Assembly (NCBI GenBank): GCA_002189035.1
Contig: CM007990.1
Coordinates: 1,054,001-1,118,000 of the forward strand
DNA from: Utricularia gibba
Lineage: Eukaryota > Streptophyta > Magnoliopsida > Lamiales > Lentibulariaceae
Direction of reading: 5' to 3'
DNA: 64,000 nt
Shown here: positions 1 through 13,360 of the stretch, piece by piece
How the letters are laid out: every line of letters starts with the position of its first letter
How positions within the stretch are numbered: the stretch's first letter is position 1
Translations under genes and position numbers: made by a program
The notes under the pieces: generated by a model
Database searches by the model: none
Told to the model about the DNA's origin: nothing
Seen by the model: the letters and a program-made list of their open reading frames with translations, nothing else

Positions 1-750
1 CGTGTTTAAGTGTGAGCTTGCGGTTTTTGATGTGGATGAGTTTGCATGCAGTTGAGGTTGTGGGTTTTTCTTTAATGTGATGTGATCAAATCTCTTTCTT
101 GGAGTTTATAGTGTTCTGTCTAGTGCAGGTTCATATTGGACTGTGATTAACCCGGCAACGGCGTTGTTTTTAATCATGTTCCATTTTTTTAAGTTGTCTT
201 CTTCTGCGTTTCTATCAAGTGATGTGAAGCTGTTGTGCAGTCTGTTAAACATGATTATGTTTTTGTTTTAAGGTCTTTTGTATGATGAGAGGGTGCCTAA
301 TGGGAGAAATAATATTGGGATCAACTGTTATTTAACAGGGATTGGTGACCTTTCTGATTACTTGGTATTTTCATATTGATTACACTTATGTTAGATGGTG
401 AATGCCATCAGATACTAGTTTGCAGTAGGGTTTATTTTTCAAAAAACCCAGTCAATTTTCAGCTACGGTGCGTGAGTGTCCTGCATTCCTATTGGACCAA
501 GTAAAAATTTATAAGGAAACTCTTTTTTATTCCATTGTGTTTTTGCAATCCATCACATGATGTCCTGTTTATCATTAAATATTTGGTGATCATATGAATA
601 TCTATTTTTTATTTTGATTTATGGATGTGAATCTCATTATATTACGAGAAACTAATCTTACCTTTCTCTCCCACGTCAGGTGTTGAGATTATGCTCCACT
701 TCAGGTGATCAATGTGAGTGCTTCTTCACAGGGAACACTTAAGAGGTTCA
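1..750 (+). other. NRPD1 upstream/leader region
   Basis: No coding signal is visible here. The stretch is T-rich. Close to the NRPD1 start it carries splice-like sites (acceptor-like CAG near 680 and again near 730), so its right part is probably a spliced 5' leader of NRPD1. The leftmost few hundred bases could belong to the upstream intergenic region. This is inference from position and base composition only. Confidence 0.4.
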
Positions 751-3700
751 ATGGATTGTGACCTGCATGAAGTTCAGCAAGTCACATCTGGTCGCCTGAG
801 GGGGTTTATTTCAGTATATTATCTGATCAAGATGCTGTAAGTTCTCATAATTCTATCCTATTTCTCTATGGGTTTTCCCAGTTTCAGCAATGAGACTTAA
901 TTAATTCGAAACTGTAACGGAGAATTGCTTGAGTTTGTTTCTGTATTTGTGCATAGGAAAAGATTTCCACGATGGTGGTTAACAGTCCCAATGAAGTGTC
1001 TGATGCTGCATTGGGACTCCCTACTATGAATGCCACAGAATGCATTACATGCGGTGCTACAAACTCAAGGGATTGTGAAGGTAAGCCCTGGGATCTTTAA
1101 CTTCATAGATTCTTTTTATTGACTGATGCTGAGCAATGTTGCAGGGCATTTTGGTAAGATCAACTTCCCACATACAATTCTCAATCCTTACTACATGTCA
1201 GAAATTGCACAAATCCTCAATAAAATATGTCCTGGCTGTAAAACTCTTCGGCGTGGTAGAACGAAGGTTAGCAGAAAATTCATACTATAGCATAGAATAT
1301 TAGCCTGTTTACATTTGAATACCTAAACTAATGCTTAGCTGCTTTGCTTTTAACGAAACCTAATGTTTCATTCAGAAAGCTGATTCTGAATCAACCCAGT
1401 TGCTGCAGAGTTGCAAATATTGTAGGGTGAGTTGATGAGGAGTTTCTGTTCATTTCATGAGATTCACTATAAATGACTTTGTTAGACATGTTTTTCAGGG
1501 GAATTCTTCTGATGGCTATCCCAGAATGAAGTTTAGAGTTTCTTCAAAAGATGTATTTTCAAGGACTGCTATTATTGCACAAGTTGACGACAAGATGTTG
1601 AAAGATGGCCACACCAGAGGTTTGGCTCCTGACTATTGGGATATAATTCCTAACGATTCTGCTCAAGAACAAATCGGCTTGCCATCAATCCGAAGAGTTC
1701 TATTTCCTTACCAAGTAAAATTGCAATGAGACTTTATCTTTCTGTGACTGTTTGACAACAATTCTCCTTACTGTTCGTTCTCTAAATAAATCCAATTTTT
1801 TTTTACTTTTTTTTTTAAATTACACTCAAAGAAGTTTGATGTTTGTCCAATGTTTTCGGCTTTTAAAGTTGGAGTACTGTGGAGGAACATCATACCTATA
1901 GTACTCTAATGTCTCTTGTTTTTAATTGCATATTGTAACACTCATAGTTTTGAATAAAGCATTGCATCATGTGTTATCCTATACCTCTAAAAATAGTGAA
2001 GTCCCAACGGCTATTTCATGCATTTTGATTGTACTATTTATGCAGGTTTATAGCATTCTGAAAGATGTATCTCCAAGTACCTTGGAAGAAGTCAAACGGA
2101 AGAACTCAATATTTTTGAACTCCTTGCTCGTTACTCCAAATAGTCATCGAGTGAGAGAATTGGGTCTTCATATAACTGTTGTAAGTGAAATTCTTTGGCT
2201 TTTGGTCTGATGCAAAATGTAATAGTGAAGCTATAGATGGGTATCTGCCCTGACCATTTTGATATTTTACTTTGTTAGGATGAAAGTACCGCCTTGTACA
2301 AAAGGCTTGTTGATTTCAGAGGTACTCCACATGAACTAAGTGTTCGTGTTATGGAACGATATAAAATTTCAAAGGCAAGTTCAAATATAAAAATGATTTT
2401 ACTTGTCTTGAATTCATCTGTTTGAAAGAGATGTCAATCATAAAGCTCTCCTTATTGCAGCTACGCTCAGAAAAATTGTCTGCTCTAGGAAGGATTTTTG
2501 AAAAACAATCATCAAATGATTCTGTTTCCAGTTCTTCCGGGCTTAGAAATGTAAAAGACCTCCTGCTTGGAAAGCGGGGCGATAACTCTTTTCGTTTGGT
2601 GGTAGTTGGTGATCCAAGGCTTAAAGTTTCTGAGATTGGATTGCCATGTGAAATTGCAGATAGTGTGCTGATTTCTGATTATATCAGTACACTGAACTGG
2701 GATAAATTGGAATCATGCTGTGATTATATGCTTTATCGAAGGGGACTCCTCTCTTCTTTTTCTGTAATCAGAAATGGACGGAAAATTCGTGCATTGTCTA
2801 AGGACATGATTCAAATAGGTGATTGTATAAGCAGGCCACTTGTTGATGGTGATATTGTGTTGATTAATCGACCACCCTCTATCCATCAGCATTCCCTTTT
2901 AGCTTTGTCAGTCAAAGTTCTCCCTGTAAAATCTGCTGTGGCTATCAATCCACTTACATGTGCTCCCCTGCGAGGTGATTTTGATGGAGATTGTCTTCAT
3001 GGATATGTACCTCAATCCTTGAACACAAGAGTTGAGCTCAGTGAACTTGTTTCATTAAAAAGTCAGTTAGTTGATGGCCAAAACCATAGAAATTTGATGT
3101 CCCTTAGTCAAGATAGTTTGACTGGTGCCTACCTTATTCTTAACAATTCTGTCACCCTGAATAAGGCTGAGATGCAGCAGCTGCAAATGTTTTGTTCCTT
3201 TAAGCTTTTATCACCAGCCTTAATCAAGTCTGCTTCCCAGGACTCCCGATGGACAGGAAAACAATTGTTCAGCCTGCTTTTGCCAGATGATTTTGAATTC
3301 ATTTCTTCCAGTGATGTCCATATCAGAAAAGGAGAGCTTGCATTTTCTTCTGCTGCCCCGTTATGGCTGCGTGATAGCAGTGAAAACCTCTATCAGGGCC
3401 TTATCAAACATTGTGGAGACGGAGCCCTTCGTTTCCTTAATACTGCACAGGAAGTTTTTTGTGAATGGTTGACAAAACAAGGTCTCAGTGTTTCACTCTC
3501 TGATCTTTACCTTTCCCCTGATCAACATTCTCGTAAGAATCTTTTGGATGAAGTATATCAAGGCCTGCAGGAAGCAGCAAGGTTATCAGATGTAAGTTTG
3601 CTTATGGTGGACCAGTACAAGGACTTTCTTGTTGAAAATTCTGAAGAGGGGGAGAAGCTGGAAAATATTGTAAAAGAGCAAATATCGATTGCACCATATA

Positions 3701-6700
3701 CAAAGGCAGAGCTTTTCCAGGTTTCAGTTTCTGCGTCAAAGTTGGTGTTCTTAGATATGCAAAAACTTGTCTACAAGCACTCTCGCTATAACAACTCATT
3801 TATCAGTATGCTAAGGGCTGGGAGCAAGGGGAATCTGCAAAAACTTGTACAGCATAGCATGTGTTTGGGATTGCAGCATTCCTTAGCTCCACTGTCATTT
3901 TCAATTCCACGTCAACTCAGTTGTGCCGCATGGAACAATGAAAAGCAGTACTCTGATGTCCAGAAGTCACTTTATACGCATGATGCACCAACATCATTTA
4001 TTGCCTGTTCCATAGTCAAAAATTCTTTCTTGGAGGGCTTAAATCCTCTGCAGGCATTTACACTTTCATTAACATCACGTGACAGCTCGTTTAGTGGTCA
4101 TGCTGATGTTTCTGGGACCCTATGTCGAAAGCTGATGTTTTTCATGCGAGATCTGATAGTTGGATATGATGGAACTGTGAGAAACTGTATTGGGAATCAA
4201 GTTGTACAGTTTAACTACAACACTGCGGGTATCTCTGAAATGCCCCATGATGCTGTTATGGGTGGACATCCTGTGGGCTCGTTGGCTGCATGTGCCATTT
4301 CAGAAGCTGCTTATAGTGCCCTAGATCTTCCAGTCAGTTTTTTGGAACCGTCGCCTTTGCTTGGTCTGAAGGTCCCCATTCCTTTTATATATACATGATA
4401 CAATTCACCATAGCTATTTTCTATCATCCAGCAAATGTTTTATGTTATCTATTCTGATATTTCTATATATGCACACTGACTCTTATTAGTGCGTAAATAT
4501 TATGATGTAGAAAGTTCTGGAGTGTGGAGTAAAGAAAAGTCGAAATAAAACTGCATCATTGTACTTGTCCAAGAGACTGAGAAGATGGTCAAATGGCTTT
4601 GAGTATGGGGCTTTGCAAGTTAAGCATCATTTAGAAATATTGCTCTTCATGGAAATTGTTTCTGAAGTCAGGATATGGTACTGTTTACGTTACTTGTCAT
4701 GGATCTCTTTACCATTACTTATTTAGATAAAAATGCTTACTTGAAGTATTTGATCTTCAAATTTTAGCTTCTCTGAGCTGTTAAATGGCTGCACATACTC
4801 CACTCCATGGGTCTGTAATTTTTATATAAGCAAGGTACCATTCTAAAATGCAACCAACTTTTCCTGTATTTATGTTCTATTGTCGGACTGCTTTTATTAC
4901 TACAGGAACTTGCCAAGAAGGGACGTCTGAGTCTTCATTCCGTTATAAATACTCTTCGTAGGAATACTGAACAAGCCCGGTTGAAGTCAAAAAAAATGTG
5001 TCTTCCAAGACTGCAGATTACCGGCAAGTAAGTCTGCTTTCATTAACGCCAAGTCTGCAAAGTTTACTGAGGAGTGTTACTTCTTCTGACATTATTTCCT
5101 CATCTGCAGATTCTGCTCTGAAGCTGACGATTTCAATAAATCCTACTTATTTTGCATATCAGCCAGATTATCCACCAGCTATGGTGAATCTGATGTGAGC
5201 ATCCTTCGTGATATGGTGGTACCGGTTCTCCTTAAAACTGCAATAAGAGGTTCCTAACTGAGATAATGACTTCTTCTTACACTATTTGCATCTTTCTACA
5301 TACATTGCTCACCTCCTGAAAAGTTGCAAAACAAGAAGCTTGTGAGCATCGTGAATATGTCTTTTTTTAACAGATGCATCGTTTGTGTTCGAAAAATGAA
5401 TGAATTTGATGTCATGGCACTCCTCTCAGTCGTGATGTATTCTTGGCTCTATTATCACCTGATATATGCCGACATAACTGCCACATGGAAAAACCCTTTT
5501 GCAAAAAAATATTTGCTGTCCTATGCAGGGTTTCCAGAGTTCAGAAAGGTTGATATTGTGTGGAAAGATGGACCAAATCGTAAAAAATATTCGTGGCCCC
5601 CTTCAGGAGAACTCTACTTGCGAGTTTCTTCATCTGTTCATTGTGATGGAGATGCATTTTGGAGCATCCTGGTGGAAAATTGCCTAGGGATCAGGGAACT
5701 AATTGATTGGGAGCGTAGTCATCCTGATGATATTCTTGATTATAGCAATGCCTTTGGAGTTGCCACTGCTTGGCAGTTTTTTTGCAATGTGAGTTGCTTC
5801 CGTTGGGTGGAAAGAATGCCCTGCTTTTTCCTCTCTAGTTGTCACAAAAAAAAAATGAACTTTTGTATTTCGATGCAGAACTTGAATTCTTCCATTTTGG
5901 ATGCTGGCAAGACAATCCTTCCTGAGCATGTTACCATCACGGCGAGTTGCCTAACTGCAACTGGACAGTTTACTCCACTAAATGCGAGGGGACTGGTAAA
6001 CCAAAGAAAGGAAATCGGTGTTCATTCTCCATTCAGCCATGCCTTCTTCCTGGTACGTAGCCACTCAATTTAAAAGAGATTCTACCTTTTTTTCCTCACT
6101 GTATCTGGTTGCCTTCAGAACCCTAGTGATTGTTTTGTGAAAGCTGCAAAGAGTGGACAACATGATGAACTCAAGGGAAGTGTTGAGGCGCTGTCATGGG
6201 GTCAATATCCTCCCATTGGAACTGGCTCTCAGTTTGATATCATCTATAGTGGGAAGGTAGTGGTTCTAGATACTGCAGCCTCTTTATCAAAACTAAAATA
6301 TTTCATGTGCTTGCAATCCTGTGAATTGGATAACTTGCAAGTATAGATTGCCTGCTCAAGCTGACTGCCTCAAAGTCACTGCAGTTTTTCTGATTTTTCA
6401 TGTTTCTTGATTCCACAGCTTGCTTAGAACGTCCTTTCATCATTTGAGTTTGCACTAATGCAACCTTCCTTTTCCCTTGTCATCAGGCACATGAGCCATC
6501 AAAGCCTGCAGATGTATACGACTTGTTGCGATCCCACATCGGGCGAGCGAAATCAAATTTTACAGACAGGAACCTACCCATCAAACCTGTCAACCTGTGT
6601 CGCTTTAATAGAAAGCCATATCACCACCTGCTGGAGAGAATGCCTTCCCAGAACTTCTCAGTTCTTGGGATCAAGAAAATCTCCCAGAAACTAAGTCGCA

Positions 6701-7173
6701 TTCTGAAAGAGTATGCCACAGGAAAAAAAAAAAAAAAAACTCTTCTTTTGTTCATGATTCTATCTTCACTTTGTTGTTCTTAATGATGCAGGTACCCCAA
6801 GGATCGTCAGCTGAGTGAAGAAGACAAATCTGCGGCCTTGACAGTTCTTCAGTTCCACCCACGACGGCCGGAGAAGATCGGATCCGGCATTCTCGAGATA
6901 AAGGTACACTCAGAACCCTTGCTGAGATAAAAGTACACACACTCATGCCTCCATCTCCTCATCTTCTCCCAGGTTGGCCTTCACCCGGACTACAAAGAAA
7001 CATGCTTCATTCTGATAAGAACAGATGGTACAGAGGAGGACTTCTCATACCACAAATGTATAATCAATGCTCTAGAGATCATGTCGCCCAAAATGGCGAA
7101 AGCGTATCGATCCAGATGGAATAACTCCACGCGCCGCCCCCGGACTGAAGGGGTTGGCCGGAATATGCTGTAA
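751..7173 (+). CDS. NRPD1: DNA-directed RNA polymerase IV largest subunit (intron-rich; span includes introns)
   Basis: Largest subunit of plant Pol IV, which makes the precursors of 24-nt siRNAs for RNA-directed DNA methylation in the nucleus. The long exon at about 2461-4370 encodes the core, with LVDGDIVLINRPPSIHQHS followed by the metal-binding GDFDGDCLHGYVPQS motif. Earlier exons give the zinc-binding N-terminus (CITCG, then GHFGKINFP and KICPGCK). The last exons give the DeCL domain (DYKETCFILIRTDGTEEDFS, then YHKC). The protein ends shortly after DeCL, without the WG/GW-rich tail of Pol V NRPE1, so this is NRPD1. Exon order and length (about 1,400 residues) fit the family. The start at 751 opens a short first exon (MDCDLHEVQQ). 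The conserved frame before the first donor needs one more base in the G run at 800-804 (see findings). Open-frame segments at 5324-5530 are mostly intron. The stop is TAA at 7171. Confidence 0.93.
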
Positions 7174-9221
7174 CAAGGCTGAGACCTGTCGTAGAAGAAA
7201 GACTTGATGCTTTTTGATGGATAGCCGGAGCTTCCTTTTGCTGCTTCCCCTATAGTTTCTTGGCCCAGAGGATCGGCCAGGGAGTTCTAGGGGAAGTAGC
7301 AACGGGAAAGCTCTCAAAGGCTATCCATACTTCGTGCTATTGATGCTTTTGCTTTCATGGTCTGATGACGTTCGTTCTTCTGGTTTCATGAACCTTTTCT
7401 TTTTCTTTCCTTTTTTTTTTAAAAAAATTCTCTATTTTATTAATTTTATAAAATATATAAAAATACGACTTTTATTGTATTAAAAGTATTTTTTAAGAAC
7501 TATTAAATGATATTTTGGGAAAAAAAATATTTTATTTATTTTGAAATGAAAATTTGATTTTATTAATAATTTGTGTGAAAAATAAAAAAAATAGAATTAG
7601 GTAGGACATCTCACCCGTCGGGTTGCTGTGTCAAGGATGCCACCCGGATCCCACCCGATCCGACCCGCACTCGGCAAGACGGGTAGGTGCATTTAAGAAG
7701 GCTGCCGAGGTTTCTTTCCTTCCTCTATTTTAATGAATTTTTTTAAATGACAAAATTAATCTAATTTAATGAATTAATAATTCATTATAAAGGGTCTGTT
7801 CTGTATCATGATTTTTTGAATGATTCTATTTAATTTTTGAATATTTTAATCTTTAGTTGTTTTGTAATAAATTCAAAAATTCAGATTATGTGATTAACTT
7901 TAAAATTATTGAATTTCTTGAATTTATGTTTTAAAAATTAAATAAAAAATATACTATTTACTTTTTATTTATTAGAAAAATACATTGTATCATTAAATTA
8001 AATTATATAATAATTTATTATATTCAACTTTATAATATATGGTTTACTTTATTAATTTATAATATAATTATATATTATTCTACGAAACATTTTTACAATT
8101 TTAAACTGATTTTATTCACATAATTTTAAAACTAATTATATTATATATAATCTAAAGTATAGCTTTAAATTGACCCAAATTATAATTGAAATTGATTTTA
8201 GGAATTTTTTAATTTTTTATCAAAAATATGAATATTCTAAAAAAAGAAGCCGCGGCGGAGATTTCGATGTGGTGATGTGGGGGCGAGAATGGCTGGCTGG
8301 CTGTCCGCCCATTCAGAAAATGTTCGCGTCGTGTCACTTTCTATTTTGACCCTCTCATTTTCTTTTTTATTCCATTTCTACCCACATTTTCACCCTGTGA
8401 GATTGAATTCGTTCTAAATATGAAAATACAGAAAGTATGGGGTGCTGTGTGTTATTAAAACGGAGATGAACTTGAACCAATTTGAAATAATTTATACTTC
8501 TACAAAAATATTTCAAAAACTATTAAAAATATTTATAAAAAAGTACATAGAAGCAAATATATACTTTATCCAAAGCTAGAGTTATATTTTAAAATTATAA
8601 ATTCAATTTAAATTTATTGGGTTCAATCCCTTTCAATAATAATTTTTATTATTTTAAATATAATTAAAAATGATTAAAATCATTATAAAAATAATTACTC
8701 TAAATTCATAACAACAAAAAATAATTAATTCTCAATTTATACCATTATCGCATAGTTTCAATAAATCACAGAGATGCCCCTCATGTTCCAGGAAATTAAC
8801 ATTGAGGCCTAATTGGAAAGCCAACGCTATGGAGAATCAAATTAATCTTGAGTGGTAACTGGTAGGGTTCTGGTGGGGGAAGGTTTGTGAGTGGGATTCG
8901 GAGGAGTCGGAGTGGAGGAAGTGGGGGATTTAGGTGAAATTAAGGAAATGGGAAATTGCTGCAATGCCCAATTGTTCCGTGAATTTTCTTTTTGCTGGTT
9001 TCCTATTTATAACGACAGAGTGGAGCCATTAAAGCATCACGTACAGCCCCGCAAATCTTCTTGGCCTGAGTTGTCCGTCCTGCTTGGGTTCTCTTGCTTT
9101 GCTTTGTTTGCTTGCAGGAGTATTCTTCCGTGATACTGCGACAGCGGGTCTGGGGTTTGGGGGGCTATCTTGATCGACTTCCTTATTACGTGCACGGACA
9201 TCTTTCCAACAGCACGAAGCG
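7174..9221. other. Intergenic region and HMGS 5' leader
   Basis: The first ~200 bases are probably the NRPD1 3' UTR. From about 7400 to 8800 the DNA is extremely AT-rich with homopolymer runs and no coding signal, interrupted by a GC-richer island at 7605-7690 with repeated CACCCG/GACCCG words. From about 8870 composition becomes gene-like, probably the HMGS promoter and 5' UTR. I see no transposon ends that I can defend. Confidence 0.5.
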
Positions 9222-12064
9222 ATGGCGGAAAATGTGGGGATTCTCGCAATGGAGATTTACTTTCCTCCCACTTGTATCCAGCAGGTGAAGGGAATTTCGT
9301 GTACTGTTTCCTTTTGTTTGTACAAAAATGTGCGATGTGGTTATTGCCTTTGGTTTGCGAGATCACCTTTTCAGGGTTCCCGGAAAAATTGTTGCTTGGA
9401 GTGAGAATTGGGCATGGAGGGAATCTAGACTAAGAAAACTGAGTTCCCAGTGTTACTTTATACTTTTCTTTTTCTGGTTATGGAGATTATAGGCGTTGAC
9501 GCAAACGATGATAGGGTGGTACGGTCACCGTTAAAAGGAAGTGACAAAGACCTTGATTTCTCACTGTTTTTCCTTCTATTTTTTACGATCTTTTTCCTCT
9601 TTGAATCTGGCTTCTGAAACATAGATGAATGTGTCATCTGAAAATTCCTGAAATGGGTTATGTGCTGCTTGCAGGAGGTGCTGGAGGCTTATGATGGAGC
9701 AAGCAAGGGGAAGTACACCATTGGGCTCGGTCAAGACTGCATGGGTTTTTGTACTGAAGTAGAAGATGTAATTTCTATGAGGTATTCACCCGATGTCGAT
9801 TTGTCTCTTTTCCTCTTTAGTTTCCGTTATGACGCATCATTTGGTTGCGCGTGATTTGCAATAAATTTCAATGACACCATGATCATGGCGCTGTTCAGCA
9901 TCTGAAGTTAGTTCCCACTTGTATCTTTCAGCTTATGGGAAAAAGAGCTGGTTCTTGATCAATTTGTAGTTGTCCTGGTTGTACTATCTGTAATTCTTCC
10001 TTACACATTATACTTCAGTATGACAGTTGTGACTTCACTTTTGGAAAAGTATGGCATTGATCCCACAAAAATCGGGCGACTTGAAGTTGGAAGCGAGACT
10101 GTACTTGATAAAAGCAAATCCATAAAAACATTTCTGATGCCGATATTTGAGGTACACCAAATCCAATACTTACAATCGTTGTTCTGAAATGCCAACCCAG
10201 TTTTCTTTCCTTTTTATATACTGGTCCTTTATTTCGTGTGATTTAGAAATGTGGAAACACCGATGTAGAAGGCGTTGACTCAACAAATGCATGCTATGGT
10301 GGAACTGCAGCGTTGTTTAACTGTGTCAACTGGGTAGAAAGCAGCTCATGGGATGGGCGATATGGTCTTGTAATCTGCACAGACAGTGCGGTACTAGCTT
10401 CCTCACAATCCTTGTGTTCCTGAATGCAAGCATCTAAAAACAGATAGAGCTGTTGATCTATCTAGTTTCTATTGAGAATTTGTGGGTAAATTTTCTTTTG
10501 ATCTCACTAGTGTGTTTTGCTCATGGCAGGTATATGCCGAAGGCCCAGCTAGGCCAACCGGGGGTGCTGCAGCCCTTGCCATGTTAATTGGTCCAAATGC
10601 TCCCATTACCTTTGAAAGCAAACTTAGGGGGAGCCACATGGCACATGTTTATGATTTCTACAAGCCGGACCTTGCCAGTGAATATCCAGTAATTATTCTT
10701 TCCTTAAATTGGTGCATTCCTGTTAATGCAGCCATAAAATGATCATTGTGTGTTTTTTTGCTCCTTCTCTAGGTCGTAGATGGAAAGCTTTCCCAGACTT
10801 GTTACCTCATGGCGCTAGATTCGTGTTACAAGACATTGTGTCACAAGTAGGCTCCCTCCTGAAAGCTAGCTATTAACACACTGTTTTATCCATCCTCTAA
10901 CTGTTGCTTATGGTAGGCATGAAAAAATGGAGGGGAAGCAGTTATCTGTCGTTGATGTGGACTATTTTGTATTTCATTCCCCTTATAACAAGGTAATTCA
11001 TATAAAATCAGCGATGCATGAGTTTGAGTTGTTAACTTCATCCATCCTCTGAGTTCACATATATTCTTTGGAATGATTGCAGCTTGTGCAGAAGAGCTTT
11101 GCAAGATTGTTTTACAACGATTTCTTGAGAAACTCCAGGTGAAGAATTTTCCCATCCTTAGATCACTTTCTTGTTTTGATGTAGTTGCGTTTGTCTCATC
11201 TGTTTCATCAATATATTTTCAGCTACATTGACGAGAGTACTAAGGAGAAGTTGGCTCCATTTTCTTCATTAAGCAACGAAGAAAGCTACCAAAGTCGTGA
11301 CCTTGAGAAGGTACTCTAGGCTGGCAACAACCCTTCTCCGAGACTCATGCCTTCCATACCTGATCTTGACTGTATTTGCAGGTTTCCCAACAAGTTGCGA
11401 AGCCGTTTTATGATGCTAAGGTGCAGCCTTCGACACTTATCCCCAAACAAGTGGGAAACATGTATACAGCATCACTCTATGCTGCATTTGCATCTCTTCT
11501 CCACAGCAAAGCCGACACTTTGGTAAAGTGCCACTGATCTTCTACCACTCCCTCATGTATCTGAGTGTCACAAGTTTTCACCAAATTCCCCACATGTTCT
11601 TCAGGCTGGGCAGAGGGTGATATTGTTTTCTTACGGCAGTGGTCTAAGTGCCACCATGTTCTCCCTTCGCCTCAATGAGGGCCAGCATCCATTTAGTCTC
11701 TCCAACATCGCAAAAGTGATGAATGTTTCGGAGAAATTGAAGTCAAGGCATGAGGTCTGTTCCATTTCCTTATTGAACCAGGAGCAATTCCAAGCACATC
11801 ATCCTATATGCTGAATCTTCCCACAAGTGTGGAGTATTGTGTAAAGAATGACCGCTTTTTGTGCAGTTCCCACCTGAGAAGTTTGTGGAGACGATGAAGC
11901 TAATGGAGCACATGTATGGAAGCAAGGATTTCGTTACAAGCAAGGATAGCAGTCTCCTTGCACCAGGCACGTTCTATCTCACAGAAGTGGATTCCAAGTA
12001 CCGGAGGTTCTATGCCCAGAAAGCAGCTGAAGTTGAAAATGGCTCCCTTGCTAATGGGCACTGA
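9222..12064 (+). CDS. HMGS: Hydroxymethylglutaryl-CoA synthase (span includes introns)
   Basis: Condenses acetyl-CoA with acetoacetyl-CoA to HMG-CoA, the step before HMG-CoA reductase in the cytosolic mevalonate pathway. The first exon begins [19 protein letters not shown], the standard plant start. Later exons give [14 protein letters not shown], the catalytic-cysteine segment [20 protein letters not shown], then [20 protein letters not shown] and the conserved histidine segment [20 protein letters not shown]. The C-terminal exons contain [17 protein letters not shown] and end ENGSLANGH with TGA at 12062. Assembled length is about 460 residues, as expected. The exons (roughly a dozen) join with ordinary GT-AG introns and no frame breaks were seen. 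The gene looks intact. A CCS fragment follows about 470 bp downstream on the same strand. Confidence 0.95.
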
Positions 12065-12530
12065 TGATAGTAGAGCTATGGCTACTGAGCCGAGCCAAAT
12101 ACCAGCAACAAGCGGCCAAGCTAGCAACTTCATTTTCATCTGTGATTGTTATTAGTCTTGTGTTTGGGAAATAAGACAACTCTCTGTGCTTAGCCTTCTG
12201 AAATCCAATCTTCTGGTTCAGTTATTCATCTTTGGGAGCCACAAACGCATTCCTTCTGCTCCTCAACATAATGGGATAAGATCAAAGGAAGTCCACAGAT
12301 TTGAACACTGGACAAAGATAAAAAAGAGCGGCCTTTGGCTTGTGATATTGTCTATTGTGGCGGCTGTCAAGATCGCATTTTTAGGCTCTCGATATAAGTG
12401 GGATTCTGAATTCCTTCATCCTCATTTTTCCGCGGGCGCAGGTATTGAGTTTCTCTGAGTTTCCTATAATTCCCATGCTCGATTCGGTTTCTTGTCTTAC
12501 TGGAATTGGGATGGGCAGTTTTGCGCGACG
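12065..12530 (+). other. HMGS 3' region
   Basis: Mixed-composition sequence after the HMGS stop, most likely 3' UTR and a short spacer. I looked here for the missing N-terminal heavy-metal domain (MxCxxC) of the adjacent CCS fragment and did not find it in any + frame. A possible acceptor (GGGCAG at about 12514-12519) precedes the first recognisable CCS residues. Confidence 0.45.
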
Positions 12531-13263
12531 ATGGATCAAATCAACCAAGGAGTTCGTGACCTTGAACATTTGCCACTCGATTCTTTACCCGACGCATCAG
12601 AGCAGATTGCCCGGAGAACCAGGTTGATCGGAGAAGACACCCCAGATGGTAAGCCGATTGTCAATGAGCTACTCTTACCGTGGCCTCGCTGCTGCGATGT
12701 CCATCATCGATCACTATATGGATGGCTTTTGTACAGATTTGCTAGCTTCAGCCGCTGTAGCAGACTTCAAAGGACCTGCGATATTCGGAGTTGTTCGTAT
12801 CGCTCAGGTTGACACGAAATCCACACGAATTGCAGCCATTTTCAGTGGCTTGCTACCCGGAAAGCAGCATGCTTGGTCTATCAACGAGTTTGGCGACTTA
12901 ACCATGGGCGTTATGAGCACCGGAAAAGTCTTCAATCCAACCCAAGTCGAAAGCCAGGTATGGTAAACACTTGTGATCACAACAGCTTCTTGGAAGATTC
13001 TCATAATGCAAATGCCTTGCTATTCAGCCACTTGGTGACCTGGGAACATTAGATGTGGATGAAAAGGGGTGGCCTTTTACATGAATGTGAAGGAGAATAT
13101 CAGAGTGAGTGACATCATTGGAAGAGCTCTGGTTGTGTATGGAAGTGAAGATGGTTCTGATGGTGGCATTGCAGCTGCAGTGGTTGCTAGAAGCGCAGCA
13201 GTTAGTGAGAAACACAAATTCTGGGAACGAACCAATGCTGATATTGTCATCAGTAAGATGTAA
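12531..13263 (+). pseudogene. Truncated copper chaperone for superoxide dismutase (CCS) fragment
   Basis: The translation matches plant CCS from the end of its heavy-metal domain through the SOD-like domain: DASEQIARRTRLIGEDTPD, then after an intron (about 12647-12734) ASAAVADFKGPAIFGVVRIA and WSINEFGDLTMG, then after another intron PLGDLGTLDVDEKG, then IRVSDIIGRALVVYGSEDG and TNADIVISKM. The copper-binding MxCxxC domain is missing at the 5' end. At the 3' end the segment that should carry the CxC motif and CDGTVIW is deleted, so KHK joins directly to FWERTNAD. A one-base loss in the G run at 13066-13069 breaks the frame between the third and fourth blocks. The introns are retained, so this is a segmental rather than processed copy. 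It cannot deliver copper as normal CCS does. A very degenerate live gene is the alternative. Confidence 0.75.
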
Positions 13264-13360
13264 ACCTGTGCTTGTTACACAGAACAAAAGCATATTGCAC
13301 CTGTGTCTAAGTTGTACAAGACTTTGCTGAGCTCCAGAAACGAAACTGTTGTTGTTTGGA

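Noticed and set aside
5324-5530. Start of a 249-residue open frame inside NRPD1, as a separate gene
   Set aside because: The first part is intron: splicing from about 5250 to the AG before 5530 gives the conserved R|GFPEFRKVDIVWKD junction of NRPD1.
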